A DNA stretch of 64,000 nt, from NCBI GenBank assembly GCA_964030475.1, contig CAXIPT010000004.1, forward strand, positions 3,025,455 to 3,089,454. The letters are read 5' to 3'. Position 1 is the stretch's first letter; each line of letters begins with the position of its first letter. This DNA comes from Tethya wilhelma (taxonomy: Eukaryota; Porifera; Demospongiae; Tethyida; Tethyidae). The notes beneath the pieces are model-generated. The model was not told the DNA's origin and searched no databases. It was given only the letters and a program-made list of their open reading frames with translations. A program made the position numbers and the translations under genes. Shown piece by piece: positions 15,279-29,100 of this stretch.

Positions 15279-16925
15279 GGATGCCAAGCACACCACTGAT
15301 CTAGACCCCTCCCACCTGAAGGGTGGAGACAGCCTCGATCCAAACTACGTCCTCTCCAGTAGGGTTCGTACAGGGCGTTCCATCCGAGGGTACTCCCTCC
15401 CTCCTCACTGCTCACGAGCTGAACGTAGGGCAGTGGAGAAGATCGTGACAGAGGGATTGGAGGCACTCAAGGGGCAGTTCAAAGGTCAGATTGTTGTTGT
15501 AGTTAACAAGCCAAAAAAACTTAAGATATGATACTGTACCTATTCAAGAGCTAGAATTAACACACTAGTGCATAATATTGACTTTGACAACGTCTTGCAT
15601 GTGGGATGTAGCTCAACAAACCTAAATGTGTGTAGTCAGAGGAGGTACAAAAGCATTAAAAATTCCGCCTGATTTTCATGTGATATGATTGCTTATACTC
15701 GTTCTATTGAGTGTGTATAATTATTATGATTTTAGCAACTATAATAAGTTATTATTGATAGCATCTTTGGTGGCATCTAAGCTTTTCCTGCTCTTTTTTT
15801 AGGCTAGAAAGTCAATTTAGCTGGCATCCAAATGCTTCCTGCATCCACCTGACCACAAATTTCATCACCATAAACCACAACGTACATGCATATGAAGAGT
15901 TGCTCGAATCATGGGACAGGGGCCAAGATTCTTTCTTTAACTTTTTCTCCATCATAATTATTATGTTTTCAAAACACAGAACCGAAAACGCTGATTTTGA
16001 AAGATTGTCATCTTTTAGTCTAGCCAAAACAAGGTACAGAACAAAAGTGATGATCACAAAATGCTGTTTAGGAAGTAAATCTTAGTTCTTCGCACGCTTT
16101 GAACAAACTAATGATATTTTTTTTCCAAACGTTCTTCTGTTCTGTTCCTGGTTACTCCTAGAAAACTTTGACTAGCTCACTAACCTGAATTGCTTAAAAT
16201 ATTGTGCCACTCACGTGACTACTGATACAAGACTCTCTCCTTCCTTATTTTCAAAGAAAATATTCACGAAGGAGGAGCCTCGGAACGAGGCTAGAGGGCC
16301 TAAGCTGGAATACTACTAAAGTCCATCTGGTTTGAGAATGCCGCCGGAAGTGAAATAAAGAGATTCTTACCATATGGGACAAAATAGCTAACTTTTGATT
16401 GGTAAGGTGTAGGAAGCTAAAAAAGCAAACAAAAGAATGGGGAGAACGAGCGCTTTTCAATGTGCTTGAAACTTCGAAATTGCTTCGATAATAAAGTTAT
16501 TTGATTTTTTCTACTGGCATTCTCAAACCAGATGGACTTTAACACACTAGCCACTCCAAGCTGAGTCAGCAAAATGGGTAGCTCACATGTCCCTTCCTTA
16601 CCTCCTCTGCATCAGAGAAGGTACAACAGCAGTGTGTCATGCTGAGCTGGCATTTTTACCACATGTGATCATTTTAGTACTTAAGCTCCCAGTGTCACTT
16701 GTAAATTGTATGGGCAAAAGTACTCGTGCACTGAAAATGCCAGCTCAGCATGACACACGGCTGTCGTACCTCCTCTGCATGGTGTCTAGTATTGTTTTTG
16801 TGTACAAGTGGTGTCATAACATTGATAAGGGCTGGTATGGAATGTGGAAGAAAGCCTACAACTATCTTAGCTTTGATGTGTTTCTCAAAGAAGCCATTTT
16901 TGCAGTAGTCAACCTCTAAACATAT

Positions 16926-16964
<39 letters not shown>

Positions 16965-18587
16965 CTGATACACACTTTATAGTTGCATTACTTCAAGTGG
17001 AAAGCATTCAGGATGGCATGCAGCCCCCATGCTTTCTACTTGAAGTAATGCAACTACTATGTAGAAGTTAACACTGTGACTTTTTCAAGTAATCATATGT
17101 TACTAATAAGTAAACAGAATATATATTCTCCCTATACTGTTGCAGTAGTACTATTCCCATCAGAAATACAAAACACTTGAAAAAATGCATATACACTACT
17201 TAAACTATGACTGCATGCATTTTGCTTGATAACTTCCAACAAACACACACGAACACACACACACAACAGGAAAGTACTACCCTCTTTCAAAGATGACAGA
17301 AGCTGAGCAGCAGCAGCTCATTGATGATCATTTCCTCTTTGACAAACCAGTTTCTCCTCTCCTCTTGGCCTCAGGCATGGCTAGGGACTGGCCAGATGCT
17401 AGGGGCATCTGGCACAATGACACAAAGAACTTTCTTATATGGGTAAGGAAGTTATGACAATGGTGTCCAGCTGTTCATACAGTACAAGTGTTGAGTCTGG
17501 TTGGTTGGTTTGTAATAAAGACTTACTGATATATAGCTGTATGTTCAAGTTTGTTCCTACCACAAACCCACATGCATGCAGTTTTTCAGTGCATCATGTA
17601 CCATGACTGTACATATTACTGTATGCAGAAGTTATTCATCATGTGAGCACTGCCACACTAATTTTTATAATCTCCTGAAGCCTGTATCCATATTTCAAGT
17701 CATAGCCTACCGTAGAGTCAGGTTATTAGGCGTACTTCACTCTTAAGCACATATTTTTATATATAGCAATGAAAGATGATTGTGCACACAATCATCTTTC
17801 ATTTACCTTGATAAGAGGCACACTGTGGTAAAACTGGAAATTCTTGGTATCCACATATTTTTCTAAGCATGACAGCCGTGAAATACGCTTTCCTTGCCAG
17901 TTTGTCCCTCCATTTAGCTTGGAAAAAGGGTTTTCTCGAGCACTAGCATGCTCTTAAACTGGCTTAATGACATCATGTTTAGGGATGTGGTCTGACGTTT
18001 GCCCTCGTTATTAAACGCAAATCATTACGGTAAGTAACTCAAGTGAAATGATTGATAGTATAGATACATGTGCACGTGTTTTGTATCAATAAACTTCAAT
18101 GAACACATGACTGGCTCATGCAAATATAAAAAAAGCATCTACAGTGCAACTGTTAAGATTTTACCAAAATAATTTTCAGTTTAAACTGAGTTTTCCATAG
18201 ATTATAACTAGGCCAGCTAGCCACAGCTCACTGAGCTCAGTACCGACAGCCTTGATTGCATACAAGTCAATTGAACATGCATGACATTATGTTTAATTTA
18301 TTATGAGTACTGAGACTCAGATAAGCATACTGAGTGTCAGCCTATAGTCTCAGTATCCCATGCATGGTATCAGTCTTAAAGCAACTTCTAGATTTACATG
18401 CTATATGAGTTTGCTGAGGCTTGTGCACTGTAGGTGCCTTCGTAATAATCATGCATTTTGGTCTGTATAATTATACTCCTCTCTCCCTCTCTTGTTCATC
18501 AAGGTTAACGAAGAGGATCATACTCGTGTCATTTCCATGCAAAAGGGAGGCAACATGAAAGAGGTGTTCACGAGGTTCTGTAATGGA

Positions 18588-18621
<34 letters not shown>

Positions 18622-21600
18622 CTGACACACACTTTATAGCTGTATTACTTCAAGTGGAAAGCATTCAGGATGCATGCAGCCCCCATGCTTTCTATATAGT
18701 AGTAATGCAACTACTATGTAGAAGTTAACACTGTGACTTTTTCAAGCAATCATATGTTACTAATAAGTAAACAGAATATATATTCTCCCTATACTGTTGC
18801 TGTAGTACTATTCCCATCAGAAATACAAAACACTTGAAAAAATACATATACACTACTTAAACTACTACTGCATGCGTTTTGCTTGGTAACTTCCAACAAA
18901 CACACACACACACACACAACAGGAAAGTACTACCCTCTTTCAAAGATGACTGAAGCTGAGCAGCAGCAGCTCATCGATGATCATTTCCTCTTTGACAAAC
19001 CAGTTTCTCCTCTCCTCTTGGCCTCAGGCATGGCTAGGGACTGGCCAGATGCTAGGGGCATCTGGCACAATGACACAAAGAACTTCCTTATATGGGTAAG
19101 GAAGTTATGACAATGGTGTCCAGCTGTTACAAGTGACTAGTCTGGTTGGTTGGTTGGTTGGTTTGTAATAAAGACTTATAAAATTAATACTATTAGCTCT
19201 ACATTCAAGCTTTGTCATATCAGAATAATATTTGCTATTCTCCTTTTGTTTTGTCAATGAGTTTGTTGTCACAATGGTATCAATTTTGAGCCTTTTTATA
19301 GTCACTTTGTTGGCCACTTTCAGTTGTGAGTTGGTTGACCATGGATGGTTGTAACATCAGTTCTTTAAGTTATTATTTTTTGGTCTGTGATAATAACATT
19401 ACTCCTCTCTCCCACTTTTGTTTATTAAGGTTAACGAAGAGGATCATACTCGTGTCATTTCCATGCAAAAGGGAGGCAACATGAAAGAGGTGTTCACGAG
19501 GTTTTGTAATGGACTCAAGGAATTTGAAGCAGCCATCAAAAAGAAAGGTATGACCATGGATAACAATGGTATGACTCATTGCATTTGGGTAGGGGTTTAG
19601 TTATTGATCTTTGCATGTGAGCTGAAGCTATGTAGCTATATATAACCCTGGTAGCTCCATGGACTCAAGGTATTTGAAACAGCCATCAAGAAAATGATAT
19701 GTCATTAATTAATTGTACATGCATTGGTAGGTTTAAACTGAAAGAGGATCGGCACGGTTGACCTTTACTTGACCTTTTGTAATTAAAGTCCTACACATGT
19801 ACGTATAATGTATAGGACGTGGAGGACTTAATTGCAAAAGGTCATGCAAAGGTCAAGTGTATCGAACCTCATTTGGGTATAAACATAACTGTTACTGATC
19901 TGTAAACTTTTTATGCAAATCTGAATTTTTTTAAGCCTTGGCACATGTAAAAGGTTACTCGGATTGTTTTGTGTGTGTGTGTGCATATTACATCAATTAT
20001 TTATGAGATTATCTCAAAAACATTAATGACAGCTCTTACATAGGTAAAAATGGAATGGTACTTACCATTAATCTTGAAATTCAATCTGTCTAATTTTGCA
20101 AACCGCTGTGTTTGCACAGATCTAAGTCTGTGTGCTTAGCGGATTACATATGCATGCATCTGTATAACTCTTGATCATGCAAGCCTTTTGGCTTTTCCTA
20201 GTGTGGAAGATCAGGTCCCATTCAAGTAATTATTTATAAGAATTTAGTCACAGTGACACTATTATGTCCAAGAAAAATCACGATGTCAGAAGTTTGTATT
20301 TCAAGCAAACTCTCTGATGGTTGCAAGTATAATATACCAGTAACCTTTGTAATAGAGCTGGCTCAGCCAAAAATATTTAGACTAGCTCCATGGCCTTGCG
20401 CTAAGTTAGAATAGGTAGAGAATTCGTTGGAGCCTGCACTACATTAGAATAAAGACAGTAAGCCTACTTAGTAAGGTTTCTGGCCTTGTTCCATGATTAC
20501 TAGTAATTTTCTGTCTACTCAAACTGTAGCTCAGTGGCTTCAGTGGCTTTGTTGTTACAGTTTGTTCTTAAAATTGAATTTTTACATGAACTAATTAATT
20601 TTTAGAGCAGTCCATACACCAAAGTATCAAACATTACTGCAAGAATAAACATGGCAAAGTCTTAAAACTTGTCTATTGGCCCTGCACATCTGAATCTGAG
20701 TAGATGATGTATGTCACATGTGATCATTTTAGTACTTAAGCTCCCAGTGTCACTTGTAAATTGTATGGGCAAAAGTACTCGTGCACTGAAAATGCCAGCT
20801 CAGCATGACACACGGCTGTCGTACCTCCTCTGCATGGTGTCTAGTATTGTTTTTGTGTACAAGTGGTGTCATAACATTGATAAGGGCTGGTATGGAATGT
20901 GGAAGAAAGCCTACAACTATCTTAGCTTTGATGTGTTTCTCAAAGAAGCCATTTTTGCAGTAGTCAACCTCTAAACATATGCACACACACACACACACAC
21001 ACACACAGTCTGATACACACTTTATAGTTGCATTACTTCAAGTGGAAAGCATTCAGGATGGCATGCAGCCCCCATGCTTTCTACTTGAAGTAATGCAACT
21101 ACTATGTAGAAGTTAACACTGTGACTTTTTCAAGTAATCATATGTTACTAATAAGTAAACAGAATATATATTCTCCCTATACTGTTGCAGTAGTACTATT
21201 CCCATCAGAAATACAAAACACTTGAAAAAATGCATATACACTACTTAAACTATGACTGCATGCATTTTGCTTGATAACTTCCAACAAACACACACGAACA
21301 CACACACACAACAGGAAAGTACTACCCTCTTTCAAAGATGACAGAAGCTGAGCAGCAGCAGCTCATTGATGATCATTTCCTCTTTGACAAACCAGTTTCT
21401 CCTCTCCTCTTGGCCTCAGGCATGGCTAGGGACTGGCCAGATGCTAGGGGCATCTGGCACAATGACACAAAGAACTTTCTTATATGGGTAAGGAAGTTAT
21501 GACAATGGTGTCCAGCTGTTCATACAGTACAAGTGTTGAGTCTGGTTGGTTGGTTTGTAATAAAGACTTACTGATATATAGCTGTATGTTCAAGTTTGTT

Positions 21601-24600
21601 CCTACCACAAACCCACATGCATGCAGTTTTTCAGTGCATCATGTACCATGACTGTACATATTACTGTATGCAGAAGTTATTCATCATGTGAGCACTGCCA
21701 CACTAATTTTTATAATCTCCTGAAGCCTGTATCCATATTTCAAGTCATAGCCTACCGTAGAGTCAGGTTATTAGGCGTACTTCACTCTTAAGCACATATT
21801 TTTATATATAGCAATGAAAGATGATTGTGCACACAATCATCTTTCATTTACCTTGATAAGAGGCACACTGTGGTAAAACTGGAAATTCTTGGTATCCACA
21901 TATTTTTCTAAGCATGACAGCCGTGAAATACGCTTTCCTTGCCAGTTTGTCCCTCCATTTAGCTTGGAAAAAGGGTTTTCTCGAGCACTAGCATGCTCTT
22001 AAACTGGCTTAATGACATCATGTTTAGGGATGTGGTCTGACGTTTGCCCTCGTTATTAAACGCAAATCATTACGGTAAGTAACTCAAGTGAAATGATTGA
22101 TAGTATAGATACATGTGCACGTGTTTTGTATCAATAAACTTCAATGAACACATGACTGGCTCATGCAAATATAAAAAAAGCATCTACAGTGCAACTGTTA
22201 AGATTTTACCAAAATAATTTTCAGTTTAAACTGAGTTTTCCATAGATTATAACTAGGCCAGCTAGCCACAGCTCACTGAGCTCAGTACCGACAGCCTTGA
22301 TTGCATACAAGTCAATTGAACATGCATGACATTATGTTTAATTTATTATGAGTACTGAGACTCAGATAAGCATACTGAGTGTCAGCCTATAGTCTCAGTA
22401 TCCCATGCATGGTATCAGTCTTAAAGCAACTTCTAGATTTACATGCTATATGAGTTTGCTGAGGCTTGTGCACTGTAGGTGCCTTCGTAATAATCATGCA
22501 TTTTGGTCTGTATAATTATACTCCTCTCTCCCTCTCTTGTTCATCAAGGTTAACGAAGAGGATCATACTCGTGTCATTTCCATGCAAAAGGGAGGCAACA
22601 TGAAAGAGGTGTTCACGAGGTTCTGTAATGGACTCAAAGAATTTGAAGCAGCCATCAAAAAGAAAGGTATACTGACCATGGATAACTATGTATGTGGGTA
22701 GGGGTATAGTTATTGATTTTTGCATGTAAGCTGACCTTAGTAGCTACGTAGCCTCTAGCTATAAATGTTTAGCACTTCCTCTAGTAAAGCTCTGTGAGAA
22801 TTTAGCCATGGTTAAGGAAATGTAAAACACATTACAGTAATATGCAGTTACAAAAGTAGTTACAAAAGTATAGTGTCAATCTGTTTAAGTCTACATTTCT
22901 GAATAAATCAAAGTTATTTTGTATCCATTAAATTTTAGCTAGAATAAATTTAGCATTTGGATTTTCAAACTTCATATAAATTTCATTTCCATACTTTTCC
23001 CGCAGTTTGTCTAACTCCTCCTTGTTTGCCAACTCTTGGTTAAAAGCCCCACTGGTAATTCCAGTCCACAGGTCTAGAGCACTTTGAAAACTAGGAAAAT
23101 GTAATACCTGGTCCTCCTTGTCTACAATGCTGTTTGTAAAGCCATGAACATTTGCTAATGCTTCATACCCTTCTATAGGGAGGAAGAAAAACGATTCTAT
23201 GATTCCTTTCCCCATTTGTTCCCCCATTGCCATGGATAAATCAATTGTACATGATCCCAGTGAGTATGACACAATGAATGCAAATCTCCCTCCAGGGTGT
23301 ATGTTCTTGCTGACACATAGTTGGAAAAAACTAGATTGTATTGATCCTCTGGAAATGTCTCTCCATTTCCTTCCACATAAGTGATGTTTGTCCTAGCATT
23401 CTTTTCTTTGGCTATCTTCAGTCTCTCCTTGTCAGGGTCAACTCCAACAACATGACCTTCTGACCCCACTCACTTAGCTAGTGCTACTGTGAGTTGGCCA
23501 GTACCACACCCCAGATCAAGAACCCGCTTGCTTCCTCTTTTTGGTGACAACTGATCAATGAGCTTGAGGCCATCTGGTATCTGTAGCAATGATGATGCTT
23601 CTCTCTACTTCTCAGCAAATTTCAAAGTTGCCGACTTAGAGTTTTCTTTTTCAGAACTTTTAGATATATTAAGAAAATGAATGAGCACAACATTTTGTCT
23701 GTGGTATATACTTTGTAGTTTACTGTTTGAAGTATACCTGAACCTGATACGTAAAGCAGTTTGACTGAGAACATAGTTACTTGCAATCGCAGGACTGAGC
23801 TGCATGGTGGCCGATATTTGTTGACCTTTATTTTATAAACCATAATCACATGACTTCCGTATATGCTTATCTGACCCTTGAATTTTGTGGGTATATGTAT
23901 GTACTGTGTTGTTGAGTCTATAAGGAATTATGCATGCATGCTTGCAGGCCTAGGTAGCTAATATATAAGTGGAATGAACTATTCGAGCTTATATAAAGAG
24001 CCTATAGATATACTTCCACTAAAAATAATTAACCCTTGGTGCGCGCATGCGCAGCAAGGGTTTACAGTATTTGTTTTGTCTGACAGATTTTTTGTCCGCT
24101 CTATATCTCAAGAACGGAAGGCCCAGTCTTTAAAAGCGGCATATATATACCAAGGTAAAATAATCGATATTATTTTTAAAAATCTCGTAGTATTCAACAA
24201 AACCTTGTAGTTCCTGAGATCTGAGGCTTTTCAGTGTCTCACAGCGCTAAGCTTCGAGGCCACACCTGCTAATCACGCCCATTTCTTAGTGTGCATTATT
24301 TAGAATTGACAAAAATGCCACGTTTTTACTTGGCAGAAGCATGCAGGAGGAGTTGAAGGGCAGCTAACTTACTTTGTAGGTAAATTTAGCAAGCAATAAT
24401 ACTATACTTTTATTAATTATGCTGTTTTGGCTTATTTTAAATTTAATGAATGTAAGGCATGACAGAGCTAATCTGATGAACCGTATCACTGAGTCGTATT
24501 ATGTGAACTTGCCAGCCTAATATAGTGCTAGTACTCTGATTATATCTTTGCAGTTAACATAGTAAGTAATCAGATCATTGTTTGTGACCAAATATTCTCT

Positions 24601-26129
24601 GTGTAGCTGGTCAGGCTGCCAGTGCCAGCCTCCCAGTCCTCCGGAGCATCCATGGTTATAATAGTAATTGTAGCTAGTATATATCCTCTGCTGGGCCCTC
24701 TGTTCATCATACTGGTATACGTAGCTAGATTGTCATGTGTGACAATGTATTGTATTGCTAGGGCACCAAGGGTCAAGCACCTTGGTGCTTTTTCATTTTA
24801 TAAGTGGTACAACTATAGCCAATACAATAATTTGTACAATAATTATTGATAATAAGGGTTAATCACACAAGTTTGGATTATTCATATAATATTATACAGT
24901 TTTTAAGGGTGCATAAACGATATGTTAATCTAAGAAGAGAATCAGAGTCATATCACTGTTTAGCTAGTACGAATGTAGCACTATACTTTTTACCTTTCAG
25001 ATTCTCATTTCCATATTTTTCTCTCAATTTTTCTAACTCTTCTTTGTCTGCCAACTCTTGGTTGAAAGCTCCATTGGTAGTCCCAGTCCACAGATCGAGG
25101 GCAAGTTGAAATGTAGGAAGTTGCATTATCTGATCGTCCTTGACCTGTAGAGCAACTGTAAAGCCATGAGCTTTTGCCAATGCTTCGTATTCTTCAACAG
25201 CGGACAAAGAAAGTGATCCTATGATTTCTTCTCCCTTTTTTTTTCCCATTGTCATGGATACATCAATTAGAAAAGTGTCCAGTGAGTATATAATGTTGAA
25301 TGCAAATCTCCCTCCAGGGTGTATGTTCTTGCTGACTCTTTCAAACACTTTGTCTTTGTCTTTGATCCAATGAAGGACGTAGTTGGAGAAGACTAGATCG
25401 TATTGATCCTCTGGAAATGTCTCTCCACTTCCTTCAACAAAGGTGATGTTTGTCCTAGCATTCTTTTCTTTGGCTATCTTTAGTCTCTCCTTGTCAGGGT
25501 CAACTCCAACAACATGACCTTCTGACCCCACTCTCTCAGCCAGTGCTACTGTGAGTTGGCCAGTACCACACCCCAGATCAAGAACCTTACTTCCTCTTTT
25601 TGGGGACAACTGATCAATGAGCTTGAGGCCATCTGGTATCTGTGCCAATGATGATGCTTCTTTGTACTTCTCAGCAAATTTTGCCAACTTAAGGTTTTCT
25701 TTTTTAGAACTTGTAGATATATTAAGAAAATGAATGAGCACAACATTTTGTCTGTGGTATATACTTTGTAGTTTACTGTTTAATGGTATAACAGAAGTAT
25801 ACCTGAACCTAGAACGTAAAGCAGTTTGGAACACTTTGACTGAGAACATAGTTACTTGCAATCGCAGGAGCTGGTGGCCAATATTTGTTGACCTTTATTT
25901 AAACCATAATCACATGACTTCCATATATGCTTATCTGACCCTTGAATTTTGTGGGTTTATACATGTATGTACTATGTTGTTGAGTCTATAAGGAATATAA
26001 TTATGCATGCTTGCAGGTAGTTTTATAAGTGGAATAAACTATTCGAACTAAAGAGCCTATAGATAGATACTTCCACTAAAAATAATTAAGCCTCGAGCAC
26101 GTGAGTATCACGTGCAGAGGGTTATAGTA

Positions 26130-26174
<45 letters not shown>

Positions 26175-29100
26175 TGTCTGTCTGTTACTAGATAATCTGA
26201 AGAATGCCAGCTCCATGGTCCAAACTGAAGGTACTTGCGTTCATGAATCGAAATTATCTTGAAATTGGTTGTGTAGAATCTTGCAGAACGCTGTAGTTTC
26301 TGAGATTTGAGACTTTTGTGCTTCTCTGAGTGCTTAGCTTTGAAACTGCACCCATCAATCACGCTCCGAATCGGAAAAGTGTACGTTATCTAGAAACATT
26401 ACAGCTTAAAATCATGGACTCCTAGAACAGTAGGACTTGAGTTTGGCTTGGACAGGTAAGAAACTCAATGATTGCAAGTTAAATATAGTGAGATAATACT
26501 TTGTGTAAAAGTATTCATCATAGTACTACAGGCTAGTTGTGTATTTTGTGTTAATGCCCAGGCTGACTGCATGGCATTGATACTGCATGAGCTAGTTACT
26601 AAGCATTGCAAGTACTATATACAAGCATCAAAGTAAATTTCTAAACAAAGATTATTATAACTAGGCATGCGTACTGACATGTTTTAATAGTTGTGCATGC
26701 TAGTTGCGTGCGCCGAGGCTTATGCACCATGGGTGTCTTCATTATTTACGAGATTATCTCAAAAATGTTAATTAAAACGGCAGCTCTTATAGGTCAAAAT
26801 AGAATGGTACTTACCATTAATCTTGAAATTCAATTTGTATAATCTTGCGAACCGCTGTAGTTTCACAGATCTTAGACTGTGTGCTTAGCAATTACATATG
26901 CATACATCTGTATAACTTGATCATGCAAGCCTGTTAGCTTTTCCTAAATATAAGGAAGATCAGGTCCCATTCAAGTAATTATTTACAAGAATTAAGTCAC
27001 ATGCAGTGACACTATTATGTCCAAGAAAAACCACGATGTCAGAAGTTTGCATTTCAATCAAACTTACTGATGGTTGCAAGTATAATATTATTATACCAGT
27101 AACCTTTGTAATAGACCTGGCTGACTCAGCCAAAAATATTTAGACTTAGTCTAGCTCCATGGCCTTGCGCTAAGTTAAATTTGGTAGAGAATTCGTGGAA
27201 TTAGAATTTGTTGAAGCCTGCATTACATTAGAACAAAGACAGTAAGCCTACTTAGTAAGGTTTCTGGCCTTGCTCCATGATTACTAGTAATTTTCTGTCT
27301 ACCATAATTGTGGCTCAGTGGCTTCAGTGGCTTTGTTGTTACAGTTTGTTCTTAAAATTGAATTTTTACATGAACTAATTGATTTTTAGAGCAGTCCATA
27401 CACCAAAGTATCAAACATTACTGCAAGAATAAACAGGCTCAGCCTGGAAAAGTCAAACTTGTCTATTGGCCCTGCACATCTGAATCTGAGTAGATGATGT
27501 ATGCATGTTACGCTAGCTAGCACTGCTTGTAGCAGAAAACATACGTTACATGGCTACGTAGCTTGCAAGCTTTTTTCTAATTCTATTATTCCACCCTACC
27601 ACTTCAATCTTAATTCTTATCTATTGCCTCCTATAAAAGAATGTTCCTCATAGAACAACTATATATAGTTTAGAGGACGACAATATTTTGTTCAGCAAGA
27701 AGAGTGGATAGGTAGTTCTCTGTAGTTGTACATCTCATTACTCAAACAAACAACTGGTTGCCACTTTATGCCAGAATGAGTCAAGTGCTACAGCAGACTG
27801 CTGCAGAAATAAAAATTTCACATCAGTTTTTGCCAAGAAAAAAAGAGGGGCTCTCTTCAGAACGTTGTTTCATAGAAAACCTCAGTTCTGCAATGACACA
27901 CATCAAGACTGTTCCCTATCAATTATAAAGTGTTTTATGCATGCACCTGCAAAGCACTCAGCCATGCAAGCGACTGAGGTGTAGCTACCAGGAAGAAACT
28001 TGATTAGCTCGACCACGACCATTCAGTTGCTTCCTTTCGAGGAAACTCTTTGTGTAGCTCTATAGCTAGATGGCTGACCAAAACACAGACAGAATTTTGG
28101 CTAGTTCTGCAAAATTGATGCGAAAGATTAGTACTGGTATTGCGTATCATTATGGTTGTCAGGATTACAAAATTAATAGTATAGTTAACAATAAGGAATT
28201 ATAATCACACAAGTTTGGATTATTCATACAGTTTGTTTTCAATTTACGTCAGTTTGATGCATACAAAGATTATTTCATTTCATTTGTAGCTAGTACAAAT
28301 ATACCACTACACTTTTTAACATTCATAATTTCAGTTCCGTACTTTTCCCTCAGTTTCTTTAACTCTTCCCTGTCTGCCAGCTCTTGGTTGAAAGCTCCAC
28401 TGCTACTCGCAGCCCACAAATCTAGGAGACCTTGAAAACTGGGAACACTTTCTACTAAATTTTGATCATCCTTGTCCTTTAAAGTTGTCGTAAAGCCATG
28501 AGCTTTTGCCAATGCTTCGTACTCTTCAAGAGGCGACAAAGAGAGTGAATCTATGATTACTTGTCCTTTTTCTTTTCCCATTGTCATGGAGAGATCAATT
28601 AGAAAAGCATCGAGCGAGTATGTAATTGTGAATGCGAATCTCCCTCCAGGTCTTATGTTCTTGCAGATTCTTTCAAACACTCTGTCTTTGTCCTTAATCC
28701 AGTGAAGGACGTAGTTGGAAAAAACTAGATCATATTGATCCTCTGGAAATGTCTCTGCATTTCCTTCCACATAAGTGATGTTACTCCTAGCATTCTTTTC
28801 TTTGGCTACCTTTAGTCTTTCCTTGTCTGGGTCGACTCCAACAACATGACCTTCTGACCCCACTCTCTCAGCTAGTGCTACTGTGAGTTGGCCAGTACCA
28901 CACCCTAGATCAAGAACCTTGCTTCCTCTTTTTGGGGACAGCTGATCAATGAGCTTGAGTCCATCTGGTGTCTGCAGCAATGATGATACTTCTCTGTACT
29001 TCTTAGCAAATTTCACCGAGTCAGACTCAGAACTTGTTGCCATGATCGATCCTAGAGCGTAAAGCAGTTTGGAATACTTGGGCTGAGAATATACTTGATT

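Larger units (their letters stand above)
16660..18587 (+). repeat. Segmental duplication, copy A (pairs with 20715-22632)
   Basis: About 1.93 kb that I read as essentially identical to 20715-22632 apart from CA-run length (offset 4055 before the run, 4045 after). It carries CK exon 4a, two hairpins and the first 84 nt of exon 5a, and stops abruptly in exon 5 where a CA run starts. It could be a recent duplication or an assembly duplicate. Confidence 0.9.
20715..22632 (+). repeat. Segmental duplication, copy C (pairs with 16660-18587)
   Basis: Matches copy A almost base for base, with a shorter CA run. Unlike copy A it continues through the whole of exon 5. Confidence 0.9.

Noticed and set aside
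16587..16919. A 110-residue frame in segmental copy A (also 20711-20974)
   Set aside because: Its apparent conservation is due only to the near-identical DNA duplication; it lies in a CK intron and shows no domain.
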